Shown here piece after piece: positions 1 through 10,336 of a DNA stretch of 64,000 nt. Below the pieces are notes generated by a model. That model saw nothing but the letters and a program-made list of their open reading frames with translations. It was not told where the DNA came from and made no database searches. Made by a program: the position numbers and the translations under genes. Numbering within the stretch: position 1 is the first letter of the stretch; every line of letters begins with the position of its first letter. The stretch is from Pyropia yezoensis (taxonomy: Eukaryota > Rhodophyta > Bangiophyceae > Bangiales > Bangiaceae): contig CM020620.1 in the NCBI GenBank assembly GCA_009829735.1, positions 10,599,420 through 10,663,419 of the forward strand, read 5' to 3'.

Positions 1-1736
1 GATGGAGTATCCTTGCCACTTGAGCGGGGGGAAGAGGTTTCCCCCTTCTCAAGCGTGGACTCATTCTCTGACTTAGGTTGAGTCATGGCCGTCACCCGTG
101 TGGTGCGCGGCCGGGTATCCGAATCAGTCCTCGGAATACCGAGCTTCCCAATACGAGCCAACAGGGCTCTCAGTCGAACGTCCAGAGTGGGGCATTGGGC
201 TGCCCAGTGTCCCGACTTGGAACACTGCCAACACGGCCGATCACTCATTGACGCCAATGGCCACGCTTTTCCCTGTGACTTATCAGGGATAGCGGCCACC
301 ATACCTTCCGTCTCTCGAGTTGAGGACGAAGGTACTGCAGGGTACGTCCGCGTATAGGAAGGCACCCTTGCAGTTCTGCGGAAGCGACTTGCTTCCACTC
401 CCTTAGCTTCTTTCTCTCGTTCCTTCCGCTGCTCAGACACGAGCCAGCGGTACTCATCACCCTTAGTCTGGGCGATGCGTGCCAACTCCGCCAGAGTCAT
501 GGTCGGAGTATTACGCTCTCGCACAGTCGCTCGAGCTGCTCGGTGGACACCCTCCACAAAGCGTCCCTTAATGACTCCTTGGGGATATAGGAATCCACAG
601 AGGACGTTCAGCTGACGGAGTCGTTCAGCGAACTCCCGTTCCTCTTCACCCTTACTCTGAGTGGCGCGGTTGAACTCTTCAACCTGCACAGCCAAGGAAG
701 CCTCGTCTGCGTGAAGACGAAGGATCCAATTAACCAACTCCAGGTAGGAGGTCACCTCACCCGGGTTCCCACCATGCCGACTTGGCATGACGTTCATCAC
801 CTCGGAGCGGAGTGGCTCCTTGGTAAAGTCCTGAAGCATGAAAAACGCTTCAGCTTCAGAGACATCATTGTCATCGCAGGCTTTTGCGAACTTCCGCAAA
901 AACTGGAAGACCTTCAGGGGTGGTGTCCCGTCCCATTCTGAACGGACCCCGAAGGATTGCGCAACGTGTTTCTTGCGCCGGCCCAGGGCACGGGCCTGAC
1001 TATTCGAGTAGGTCAACGACTTGTTGACCAACCCATATGTCTCACAGTCGAAGACATCCTTGAACAATGGATTATTCACCACTATCTTTCCTGGGACGAC
1101 TCTAGTCCCAAGACGGTCCGTGTGAGTCACACGACCACGTCGGGTAAGATCCTTTTCACCCGACTTGCCACTTGCAGAGGACTCCGACTCTGAGTCCACC
1201 TCACGACGGAGAGTACGTCGAATCTCCCGTCGCTTCTGACGCCTCGAGGCCTGCTCAGGCGGAGGGGTGTTCCCCTTCAACGCCTTTCCCACCTCCTCTC
1301 GCACGATTTGTGCGATGGCAGTCATCACCGAGTCATCCACGATACCGGATGACCCAGGTGGAGCTTGACTCGAGCTCCCACCCGGTCCTTCCGGCACCAG
1401 TCGTGGCGCGGACCCACCAACCCGGGGTACGGAACTCCCCGTCCCATCACCTCTGCCGGTCGGCGGTCCCATGCCGAAGTGAGTGTCGTCACTCCCCGAA
1501 GAGGTTGCCGGAGCCTGACGCTGGCTCGGCGCTCCCACCGGAGAAGGGCGAACTCCGCCCGTCTCTTCCGGGGACGGCCTGGGAAGGAACCTGGCCGACC
1601 GCCGTCGGGGTCCAACCTCTGGACCCACCACATCCGCACTGCCCGGCCTGGGTGGTACTCCGCCCGTCGGGGGAGGACTACGCTCCCCCTCCCCAGGTAC
1701 ACTCGGCGCAATGGGGGGGTCTCCCTCACCAGCCAT
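1..1736 (-). CDS. gag: Gag polyprotein, 3' end beyond the window
   Basis: Structural Gag of a Ty3-type element, expected to form the cytoplasmic virus-like particle. The chosen ATG (minus, 1736) matches the one at 13424 in the full copy. Visible parts are a Pro/Ser-rich N terminus, a helical capsid-like middle and a CCHC zinc knuckle (CWQCSKSGHWAAQCP, coded near 190-235). No stop occurs before base 1, so this copy appears intact as far as it can be read. It differs from the full copy by a few substitutions only. Confidence 0.85.
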   Translation of the reverse strand, partial: MAGEGDPPIAPSVPGEGERSPPPTGGVPPRPGSADVVGPEVGPRRRSARFLPRPSPEETGGVRPSPVGAPSQRQAPATSSGSDDTHFGMGPPTGRGDGTGSSVPRVGGSAPRLVPEGPGGSSSQAPPGSSGIVDDSVMTAIAQIVREEVGKALKGNTPPPEQASRRQKRREIRRTLRREVDSESESSASGKSGEKDLTRRGRVTHTDRLGTRVVPGKIVVNNPLFKDVFDCETYGLVNKSLTYSNSQARALGRRKKHVAQSFGVRSEWDGTPPLKVFQFLRKFAKACDDNDVSEAEAFFMLQDFTKEPLRSEVMNVMPSRHGGNPGEVTSYLELVNWILRLHADEASLAVQVEEFNRATQSKGEEEREFAERLRQLNVLCGFLYPQGVIKGRFVEGVHRAARATVRERNTPTMTLAELARIAQTKGDEYRWLVSEQRKEREKEAKGVEASRFRRTARVPSYTRTYPAVPSSSTRETEGMVAAIPDKSQGKAWPLASMSDRPCWQCSKSGHWAAQCPTLDVRLRALLARIGKLGIPRTDSDTRPRTTRVTAMTQPKSENESTLEKGETSSPRSSGKDTP

Positions 1737-2053
1737 CTCCACAAGAGTCACGTGGAGTCAACCAAAACGACCAAACGGTGTCCAAAGTCGGGGATCGTCA
1801 GCTAGGGAGTTCCTAGAGCACGTTCCACCCCTCCACCTACCTCAAGGAAGGCGGTGGGGTTTCCCGAAACTCCGGGTCTCCCACCAAGACTCACGGTGGC
1901 CAACCTCGTCACCCAGCGAACGCTCGGAACGTAGGCGAGTCGACCGTGTCACCGGAAGTCTCGGTGCCGAAGGGGGAGAGGGGCCAACTTGGTCCCGTCT
2001 CCGGTCAAGGGAGGTACCAAAGTCGATATCCTCTCCCCCGCTGATCCACCAAC

Positions 2054-2592
2054 TGTAGCAGTACTCCCAACCACCAACCCCGAGTCAGGGAAGGAAGAGG
2101 AGTATTGCCGATATCCCAACTTGGGACACCGGAAGCAAGCACCTCCACACAGCCGAACACGGAACTTGCGTGTGGTGAACGGGTCAGCTCACCAAGGCAC
2201 GAACAAGATGTGTCGGAGCCAGACGGTGTTTACTTGCTTGGCCAGCCAAGGTGGGCCCTCCCCGCCTTGCTGTCCCTCCTTATCAACCCTCCTCACACGC
2301 TCACGCAACCCCTCCAAACACTCAGAAAATGAACCCTCAAACAAACCAATCATATCACTCCACATGCAAAGCACTCAAAGCGTAGAAATCCGTCTGGCTC
2401 CCGTGCAAAAATCCCAAGAAGCAAATACCAGCAGCATTACCCTGCTCTAGTATGTCGGAAGTCCTAGTCGAATTTCCGTCCAGAAGTCAGAAGTTTCACC
2501 ATCGTGGGTCGGGTGAATTTCGACTTCCGGTCAGGTCCACTTGACCCGAATCTCCAAAGTATTGGTACCGAATTTCGGCCCAATCTCCCACA
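2054..2592 (-). repeat. 5' LTR of the minus-strand element (539 bp)
   Basis: On the minus strand it starts TGTGGGAG (at 2592) and ends GCTACA (at 2054), the usual TG...CA termini. It has the same length as the LTRs at 12568-13106 and 20034-20572 and differs at a few bases only. Confidence 0.93.
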
Positions 2593-5500
2593 CGGAGGAC
2601 CAGACGGTCACCCTCTTATCGGGGGAGACCGTCCCCATCCTGCGGGGGGTTCAGAAGAACCCCCGCCGCAAGCCGAGCAGGGAGGCGGTGTGTGCGTGTC
2701 CCCGGGGGGGGAACGCCCGCCTGGTCCTTACCCACAAGACGCTTATGCGTCCGGGTACGATTGCGCACGTTCAAGTGCGTGGCAACTTTCAAGGCCACGG
2801 ATACATCCGTGGCAAGAGCACATTGCACTCCATTCATGGAGCGCAACTGGCCGAGGGGCCCGCCACGCTTAAGCCTGGCCAGCCTACTACGGTACAGGTT
2901 ATGAATCCGACTAAGCGGCCGGTACGTTTACGTGCCGGCATGGCCATAGGACACATTACTGTGTTTGATGGCGTCAGCCAAGAGGCTTCCACCGAGGAGT
3001 TGAAGGATCCGGAGCCGAAACCGGTTCCGAAAGAATCCTCCCTCGCCCCAGGCATAGACCTGGGGAAGGTGCCCGAAGGCCTACGAGCTAAGCTCACGGC
3101 GCTTTTAGAGAGATATAATTCTCTCTTGGATGGCACCCTCGGAACGATCAAAGAGACGGTACACCGTATCCGGCTTAAGCCAGGAGCGGTCCCCGTCCGA
3201 CAGCATCCTTACAAGTCTGGTCCTAGGACCCGTCTAGTGGAAGAGGAGCAAGTCCGATTAATGGACTCACTCGGGGTCATAGAACCCTCCCACGGGGAAT
3301 GGGCTAGCCCCGTGGTAATCGTCCCCAAGCCTGGGGGCGGCAAACGATTTTGCATCGACTACCGTCGTCTCAATGAGATGACGGTGAAGGATGCATATCC
3401 TATCCCGCGTATGGACGAGTGCTTAGATTCACTCGGGAACGCCAACGTCTTTTCGACGTTGGATTGTAATGCTGGCTACTTGCAAATACCGGTAGCCAAA
3501 GAGGACCGGCCGTTAACGGCCTTTACGTGCCACTCTGGCACTTGGCAGAGCAAGCGCCTCCCTTTTGGGTTGTGCAATGCACCAGCCACCTTTCAGCGTG
3601 CCATGGACATGATCCTGGAAGGCGTGAAGTGGCAGATATGCCTCGTCTACTTGGATGACGTTATTGTCTTTTCCAAGTCGGCGGAGGATCATTTAGAGCA
3701 CCTTGAGACGGTGCTCTCCCTCCTCAAGGCCCATGGGGTTTCCCTCAAGGCCAATAAGTGCCACCTCTTTCAAGAGGAGGTCGACTACCTCGGCCATGTC
3801 ATAAGACCTGGCCGCGTTCTCGTTAACGAGAAAAATACGAGAGCGCTACGAGGGTTGCAATACCCTCGTACACAAACCCAGATGAAAAGTTTTCTGGGGA
3901 TGTGTGGCGTCTATCGGCGCTTCGTACGGGACTTCGCCAAAGTAGCGAAGCCCCTAACCGTGCTGACGAGTACCAAGCTTCCTATGAAGCTATCTCCCCC
4001 CACAGAGGTGGAGAGGAACGCTTTCGAGACGCTACGGCGGCTGCTTCTATCAGCCCCCGTTCTAGCGATACCTCGGATGGGCGGCCACTATATAGTGGAC
4101 GTGGACGCGAGCTATGAGCAGCTCGGCTGTTGTTTATTACAACAGCAGCCCGACGGGGAGTACCTCCCTGTAGGGTTTTACTCCCGGCCGTTGAATCCGG
4201 CCGAGAGAAATTATCACGTCACCGTGATTGAAGCGCTCGGTGTCGTATGGGCCGTGACACACCTGCGATCCTACCTTGAAGGGGAGGAATTTGTAATAAG
4301 GTGTGATCACCGTGCCCTTTTGTCGGTGCTGGCTACAAATAGCCCAAACATACGGATTAACCGTTGGCGGCTTCGGCTGTCTGAGTTTACCTACAAACTC
4401 CGGTATAAACCGGGGGCCGACCATAAGGTGGCCGACGCTTTGTCACGCTTGCCCACGGACGAGCCTGACAAGGCTTCTATAGATGAGGACCTTCCGGTCC
4501 TCGCCACGGTGACCAGGTCTGCTCAGGCTTTGGCCGGGCGGAGCGAGAAGCATCGCCCTTTGGGGCCTATTACGGTAGAGGAGCTTATAAGAGCTCAGGC
4601 TGAGGACACCTTCTGCCTGGAACGGCGGAAGGAATGGGAGTCGGTACCTCCCCCTGACCCAAAATGGGCCAGGAAGGCTTTCTTCTTTGAGATCGAAGAA
4701 GGAATACTATGCCGGAGGTCCTTCTTCCTGGACACCACTCAGATGGTGATCCCCTCATCTCTGCGGGAGCGTCTTATGACGTACCACCATGAATTACCAT
4801 TGGCGGCCCATCCTGGGGCTCGCCGGATGTACGCCACGCTGAGGCGTGGGGTCTACTGGCCCACCATGATTGTTGACGTGTACAAACACGTCTCCCAGTG
4901 CACGGGGTGTGCTCGGAATAGGCTGGATGAGCGTAGGCATACGTCTACGCTCAAGCTATTCCCAGCCAACGAGCCCTTCGCCAGCCTGGCGATGGATATT
5001 CTCGGACCCTTACCCGCTTCTGAAAACGGTAACAGGTTTATACTTGTTATGGTGGACCGTTTTAGTAAGCTCACCCGGGCGGTCCCCATGAAGGAGATTA
5101 CCGCGGTGGCAGTGGCTTCGGCTTTTATTGACGTCTGGGTAGCGTCTGATGGCATAACCGACTCAACGCTGACCGATAACGGTCCGCAGTTTGCTTCCGT
5201 CTTTTTCCAGGGGGTCTTAGGACTCCTAGGGATTGAGGCGAAGTATACGACGCCTTACCACCCCCAAACAAATGGGCAGGTGGAGCGATATAATCGCACT
5301 ATTATGAGGCAGCTCCGGGCTTATACCGCGGAGCACCCAGAGGAGTGGGACCGTTATGTCTCACTCCTCACAACGGCCTATAACACCCAAGTGCATTCTA
5401 GCACTGGGCAGGCCCCCCTCATGCTTGTGAGCCCAAGGCGGCTCCAAACAATGGGGGTCGAGCGCCTCCCTAAGCTCCGTCCCCTTAAGGAGAAGGAGGA

Positions 5501-6164
5501 CTTGGGGGAAGGCGAGGACGAGGACTCCCAGACCGCAGCCTTACGGTTTGTGGAAGACCTGAAGAGCATTATCCCCCAGGTGCGTAAGCACCTGGCCAAG
5601 GCGCAGGAGGCGTATAAGAAAACCTTTGACGCCACTGTCGCGGAGAAGAATAAGGACCTACGGGAGGGGGACTGGGTTTTCCTGGCCTCCCATACCCGTA
5701 AGCGGTCTAAGCTCGCTCATAAGAGCGTGGGCCCCTACATGGTCTTGAGGACCGATGGGCGACGTTTCACTGTGGAGACCCCTTCAGGGATCCGAACGGT
5801 AACGAGTGACCATGCCACTCGTGCCCCGGCACCCCAAGCAGGCCATCCTGCCTGGGCACGTGCCGAGGCAGCACGAGCCAACTTTAAAGTGGCTCAGCCC
5901 TCCCCGAGTACAGGGGATGGCAAAGAGTACGTGTTCGAGAAGTTTGTGGACCACCGCTTTAATGCGGAGGGCGCGCTTGAATTGCGCATACGCTGGTTCG
6001 GCTATGGCCCCCAGGATGATACCTGGCGGCTAGCAACGGGTTTGCCGGCTGAAGCCGTGCGAAAATATTGCAAAAGAAGAAAGCTTAAAATTCGGGTTAC
6101 CCCGAGTGGCATCTTCTTTTATGCAACGGCACTAAGAGGTAAGGGGCGGAAGCTTGGACTTTAA
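2593..6164 (+). pseudogene. pol: Ty3/gypsy pol remnant: RT, RNase H, integrase, chromodomain
   Basis: Open from the insertion point of the minus-strand LTR to a TAA at 6162-6164. An ATG at 2541 in the same frame lies inside the foreign LTR and is not the native start. Reverse transcriptase carries YLDD (3648-3659). RNase H follows (DVDASYEQLGCC, about 4098). The integrase has a HHCC zinc region near 4783-4920 and catalytic Asp 4995-4997, Asp 5175-5177 and Glu 5283-5285. A chromodomain lies near 5929-6060. Gag and protease are missing here because the other element separates them. The frame shows no internal stop, so the decay is by interruption rather than by point mutation. By eye its integrase is closer to the pol at 15181-19215 than to the one at 8491-9885. 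Confidence 0.9.
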
Positions 6165-6280
6165 TGGAAGTCGCCCTCTCTAATCTCTCCCGCCGACTAT
6201 GACGACTACGCTTGCCATCAAGAAGATAAGGAGCACTCCACCGCGCACGATCACTCTGCGCTAGCTTGTGGGAAAATGTT

Positions 6281-8030
6281 TGCTTCACGACCGTAAGGTC
6301 GTCGGTTCAGGTTGATGGCGTCGGGCGTCAACCTCCCCCGCGAGGCTATCACCTTCGTGAGGAAGCGCAAGGCTGACGACGATGGCGGACGCCGTCGTCG
6401 TCGCCAAAACCTTTTGCGTCGACCCCATATGGGGTCGCCTTGCTAACGGCGTCGATGGCGTACGCCCCGACGGCCGTTTACACTGGTACCGTGGTACCAC
6501 TTGGCCAACTCACCTGCCAGAAGGGGGTGGTGAACGCGTACGTTTACACGTGTGCGTGGCTTGGCACGTGGCCGTCGTCACCCCCATGGGGGTGCACAGG
6601 CAAAGGGCGTGCAAGCAGAGTGACGGGAGAGGGTCATAAGACCCTCCCACAGTTGCCGCCCTTGACGGTGGCAACAACGACCGCTCGCCCTTGCCCTTGG
6701 TGTAGTCGCGCCGATCCTCGTCCATAGGGACGAGCGGTACGCCCAGGTGGGTCTCAACCCCATCAGGGGTTGACCCACGGTCACCCTCCGGTATGTCATC
6801 CATCCCCATAGGGGGGTGGTCTCCCGGAGAAGACACAGCGGCCGCCCAGAAGGGCGGCCCTGCAACAAGGAATCAGGCGCCCGCCCACAGCGGCGACGCG
6901 TCCGGCCAGAAGTTGCCCGCCCTCAGAGGGGGCGCGACGACAACAGGAGCGCCCGCCCTTGGTGGCGGCGCGATGGGGAGGAGGAGGTCCGCCGACAGCG
7001 GCGGCGCAGCCACGACGACAGCCCCGGCCCGCAGCGGCCGGACAAAGACAACGGCGACCGCCCACAGCGGCGCCGCAAGAAGGACGACAAGGCCGGCCCA
7101 CAGCGGCTGGACAACAGCAAAGCCGCGCGCCCGGAGCGGCAGCGCGGCCACGACAACGCCGGCCCACAGCGGCCGGACAACAGCAACGGTGCCCGCCCGC
7201 AGCGGCGTCGCGCCGAGAAAGAGGTGCGCGCCCGCAGCGGCAGCGCGCAGAGAAAGAGGTGCGCGCCCGCAGCGGCGGCAGCACAGAAAAGCCGATAGGA
7301 GCCGCCCTGAGGCCGGCACACTCCGAGCGGAGACCCCCCCTTTGAAGGGGGGAGGGGGGGGGGTGAGTACCACCAAGGGCCAGGGTGCCCCGCCAAAACA
7401 CGGTGGTGTCCCACTAGGAGGCCGGTGGCTCCACCATATGGTGGCGCCAAGAACGAGGTCGACAAGGAGGGGAGGGGTGACACTCTCTCCCCCCTACAGA
7501 CCCCGCGGTTGCACCCTCATACGAGGGTGCGATGAGCGAAGACGCCCGGGAAGACCCGAGTCGCACCCGTTCGGCGCAGGCCCGGTGCCCCCGGATGGGG
7601 GCACGTGGGTTGGCCACCCCGAGTGAAGAGCAGCAAGCAGGGGGTGCGTGTGTGCACCCCCCGTGCGCTCCGTCTGAGGGCCCCCCCCTGAAGGGGGCTG
7701 CCCAGGGCGGGGAGGGGGTGCAATGGCCGTCCCAAGGCGGCACCCCCTTTGAGGCGTGCGTCACACGACCCCTTCTTGTCAGTGTCGGCATATGCCACAC
7801 GGGACGCGTGGCCTTAAGGCGTGGGGAGTGTGGGGGTTTACCGCTCCCCTTGGACTAGGGGCATCCCCCTTTAGGGGGAGGCGGATCGTGGCGACCTCTG
7901 CCCCTGACCAATCGGGGGCAGGAGGGGGTCGCTCCTCCCTCGGGAGGGGCACGCCACGTCATCCTCGCTGGATCCCCCCATGAATGGGGGGGGAGATACG
8001 ATAATATCGGGTAGAGCGATTACGCCCTCC
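6281..8030. repeat. Hairpin-dense, GC-rich 3' tract of the older Ty3 element
   Basis: No convincing gene. The tract is packed with short perfect or near-perfect inverted repeats. Examples are a 16-bp palindrome at 6421-6436, another at 6579-6594, stems at 6629-6646 and 6717-6734, a 14-bp palindrome at 7431-7444, 8-bp stems with four-base loops at 7511-7530 and 7585-7604, and 8-bp arms at 7974-7991. The last overlaps a G-run (7986-7993) that looks like a polypurine tract, after which LTR-like sequence may begin near 7997. It lies directly downstream of pol, so it probably belongs to the 3' untranslated part of that element. Confidence 0.6.
6985..7290 (+). repeat. Degenerate minisatellite, units of 33-36 bp
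   Basis: A core close to GCCCACAGCGGC recurs with AGCGG at 6997, 7033, 7066, 7102, 7135, 7168, 7201, 7236 and 7271. Spacings are 36, 33, 36, 33, 33 and 33 and then 35 and 35, so the first units keep a reading frame. One plus frame gives 11-12-residue Arg-rich repeats (PQRRR, PQRPDN). Another gives Thr/Ala/Ser repeats (PAHSGRTT). Neither is recognised as a protein family. Confidence 0.6.
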
Positions 8031-8490
8031 CGATTGGAATTGGCCTTCTGGCCAGTGAAGGGAAGTTACCTAGGGCGGGCTACTTCCGCCCCAATCTGGC
8101 TGAGATTTAGTGAGATCTCTCCACTGAGCGTGTTTTGCGTGGAGAGATGTGTTGGAGGGCTCTGAGTGTTTTGATTGGGTGTTTAGTGTAGGGAGTGTTG
8201 GCCCGCACTCCGGGGTCCCACAGGGGGCCCTGGACCGGCGGGCCAAAGAGGGATATCTGCGCGTGGGGCTGTGCCCGTTGCTTCCCCCTCACAAAAAATC
8301 AACCTTGCGTTACCCACGTGTTCCCCGTCCCGGACGCTTCCACCTTCGCGTGGAGCTTTACGTTCCGGCGGTTCTGACTCTAGGGTTTATACCCCGGGTT
8401 CCCCACCATTCTCCTTCAGGAGGATAGGGTACCCCGTTGGTGTGGGCTTACGCCCAGATAACCGCCACAATCGTGCTAACCTCCTGGCCG

Positions 8491-9885
8491 GCACGGCCGG
8501 CATCTTCTCCGAGAACGAGGACGGACTCATATATCGGTGGGCACCCGCCGATGGACGGCATCAGGTCGTGGTTCCCGTGTCCTTACGGCAGGCCGTCATG
8601 GGACGAGAACACGAGAACCCCACAGCCGGACACCCGGGGGGTTCGCGCATGTTCGCAGCAATGCGAAGGTTTCTACTGGCCTGCAATGGCCGTCGATGTA
8701 ATCGACCACGTGCGGGGATGCCACCCGTGCGCACGGAATCGCATGAGTCTTCATAGGCGGGCATCCGCTATGAAACTGTTCCCCCCGGATGGACCCAACG
8801 AGCAAGTCGCTATCGACATACTCGGACCGCTTCCGGTAACGGAAGAAGGGAACAGGTACATCCTGGTCATGTCGGACCGCTTTACTAAGCTGTCACGGGC
8901 AGTAGCAATCCCGGACGATACGGCCTACACCATCATGAACGCAGTGGTTTACCACTGGATCAGTGCTTACGGAGTATGGAAGCAACTCCTCTCCGATAAC
9001 GGAGCAAACCTTTCGTCAGCACACTGCACTAAGGTCCTGGGCATGTTCGGTATCGAACCCCGTCGGGCATCCGACTACCACCCGCAGTCCAACGGGCAGG
9101 TGGAGCGGTTCAACCGCACCATCGTCAAGATGCTCCAATGCTATGTGGCGGAACACACGAAGACGTGGGACAGGCTTCTGTCCGTCTTGACCCTGGCATA
9201 CAATGCCAGGCCCCACCGGAGTACCACCATTGCCCCCCTGGAATGGGTCATGCCGATGGGCGTCGTTAACCTGACGCTGCCACCGGGCAGATGCACTCGG
9301 TATGATATACCGAAGGGCCGACCGGCCGAACGGATCCACTTAGCTTGGTTGGCCAAGCTATCGTGGATGATTCCGAAGCTCAAGGGTGCCCTTGACCGTA
9401 CACAACTTCGGTACAAGAAGAACTTTGACGCCCGGTTACGGGTACGCAACGCAACCCTGGTAACAGGTGACTGGGTCTACATCAGACACCAGAAGTTCCG
9501 AGGGAACAAGCTTATGCAACCGGTCAAGGGACCGTACCAGATCTTACACAGAGATGATCACTCTGTCATCCTGCACTCCGATACGGAGATACAACGCATC
9601 AATCTCAATGATGTGACACCTGCTCCGAAGCCGGAACAGCCTCAGCCGGTACCGGCTGGGTTGCTACATGAAGCTCTTACAACCCACCGGTCAGATGACC
9701 CGGTGGGACCGGATGGGATTCCATACCAAGTAGAGAGCGTGGTCGGGCACACCGACCCGGACCTACCAGGACCCTGGTACGTCAAGGTGATGTGGGTCGG
9801 ATACGACTCACCCACCTGGGAACAGGCGGCGAATGTACCCCGCCAACTCCTCATGCCTTACATGAGGCGACGACGCCTACTGTAA
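8491..9885 (+). pseudogene. pol: Divergent Ty3 integrase plus chromodomain fragment
   Basis: C-terminal part of a pol. It opens in one frame (HENPTAGHPGGSRMF, part of the HHCC zinc region) and continues in another from about 8670 (YWPAMAVDVIDHV, CHPCARN), so one base has been lost or gained there. The integrase core keeps its acidic triad: Asp 8815-8817, Asp 8995-8997 and Glu 9103-9105. The usual DNGPQF after the second Asp reads DNGANL. A chromodomain (ESVVGHTD, VMWVGYDSPTWE) precedes the stop. RT and RNase H are absent upstream. It is clearly a different lineage from the two other pols in the window. Confidence 0.85.
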
Positions 9886-10336
9886 CAACCCAACCGACAC
9901 CGACTTCGGCTGTTGGGGGGTGAGGCTTATACCTACTAAGAAGGGTGTCACATGGACTCGTCAAGACTTAGGTTCATTAAGTTGGAGCGGACTTAGGGAA
10001 CCCAAGTAAGCTACTGACTTTTACAAGTTTACTTGAAGGAGATGACTAACTCCGATAATCTCAAAGTAACCTAAGGCTTACACCGAGGTAAACCTTCAGC
10101 CAGGAGGCAAGTGACGGACCAAGGAAGGTTGACCTTCATGAGTATTAACCAACCAGGATGGGTTTGGGGAGGCGGGAAAGAACCAAGGCAAGCCACGACT
10201 AAGTCAGACGGGGTACTCCCCAATGGCAGGCATTGGTATCATGTAAACGCCCCAGCGGGGGATGAGTTTATACTCACTACTACCCGGCCACCATAAGCGT
10301 CACCGGGGCCCTCTCCCTCACAAACAATAGCACTCC
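9886..10336. other. Spacer between the integrase fragment and antisense ORF G
   Basis: About 450 bp with no open gene. It contains short AT-richer segments with repeated CTTAGG/CCTAAG-like words and one imperfect hairpin near 9890-9915. It is probably the 3' untranslated part of the element carrying the integrase fragment. Confidence 0.5.

Larger units (their letters stand above)
1..2592 (-). mobile_element. 5' part of a Ty3/gypsy chromovirus, minus strand, cut by the window edge
   Basis: This stretch is the reverse complement of 12568-15159, collinear without an indel (position x matches 15160-x) and with only a few base differences. It holds a 5' LTR (2054-2592) and most of a gag gene; the rest lies left of the window. 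The LTR end at 2592 abuts the pol reading frame of another element, which shows insertion into that older element. The near-identity with the full copy at 12.6-20.6 kb implies a recent transposition. The left target-site duplicate is outside the window, so CGGAG at 2593-2597 is only a candidate. Confidence 0.9.

Noticed and set aside
85-2450. Plus-strand open frames across 1-2.45 kb
   Set aside because: They are antisense to the gag gene and LTR; the same frames appear mirrored at 12.7-15.1 kb, as expected for shadows of a repeated gag.
2541-2592. ATG at 2541 as the start of the pol frame
   Set aside because: It lies inside the inverted LTR of another element; the pol homology begins only after 2592.
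6880-7400. CRISPR-like array
   Set aside because: Units vary strongly and directly abut without unique spacers; this is a degenerate minisatellite in a eukaryotic retrotransposon.
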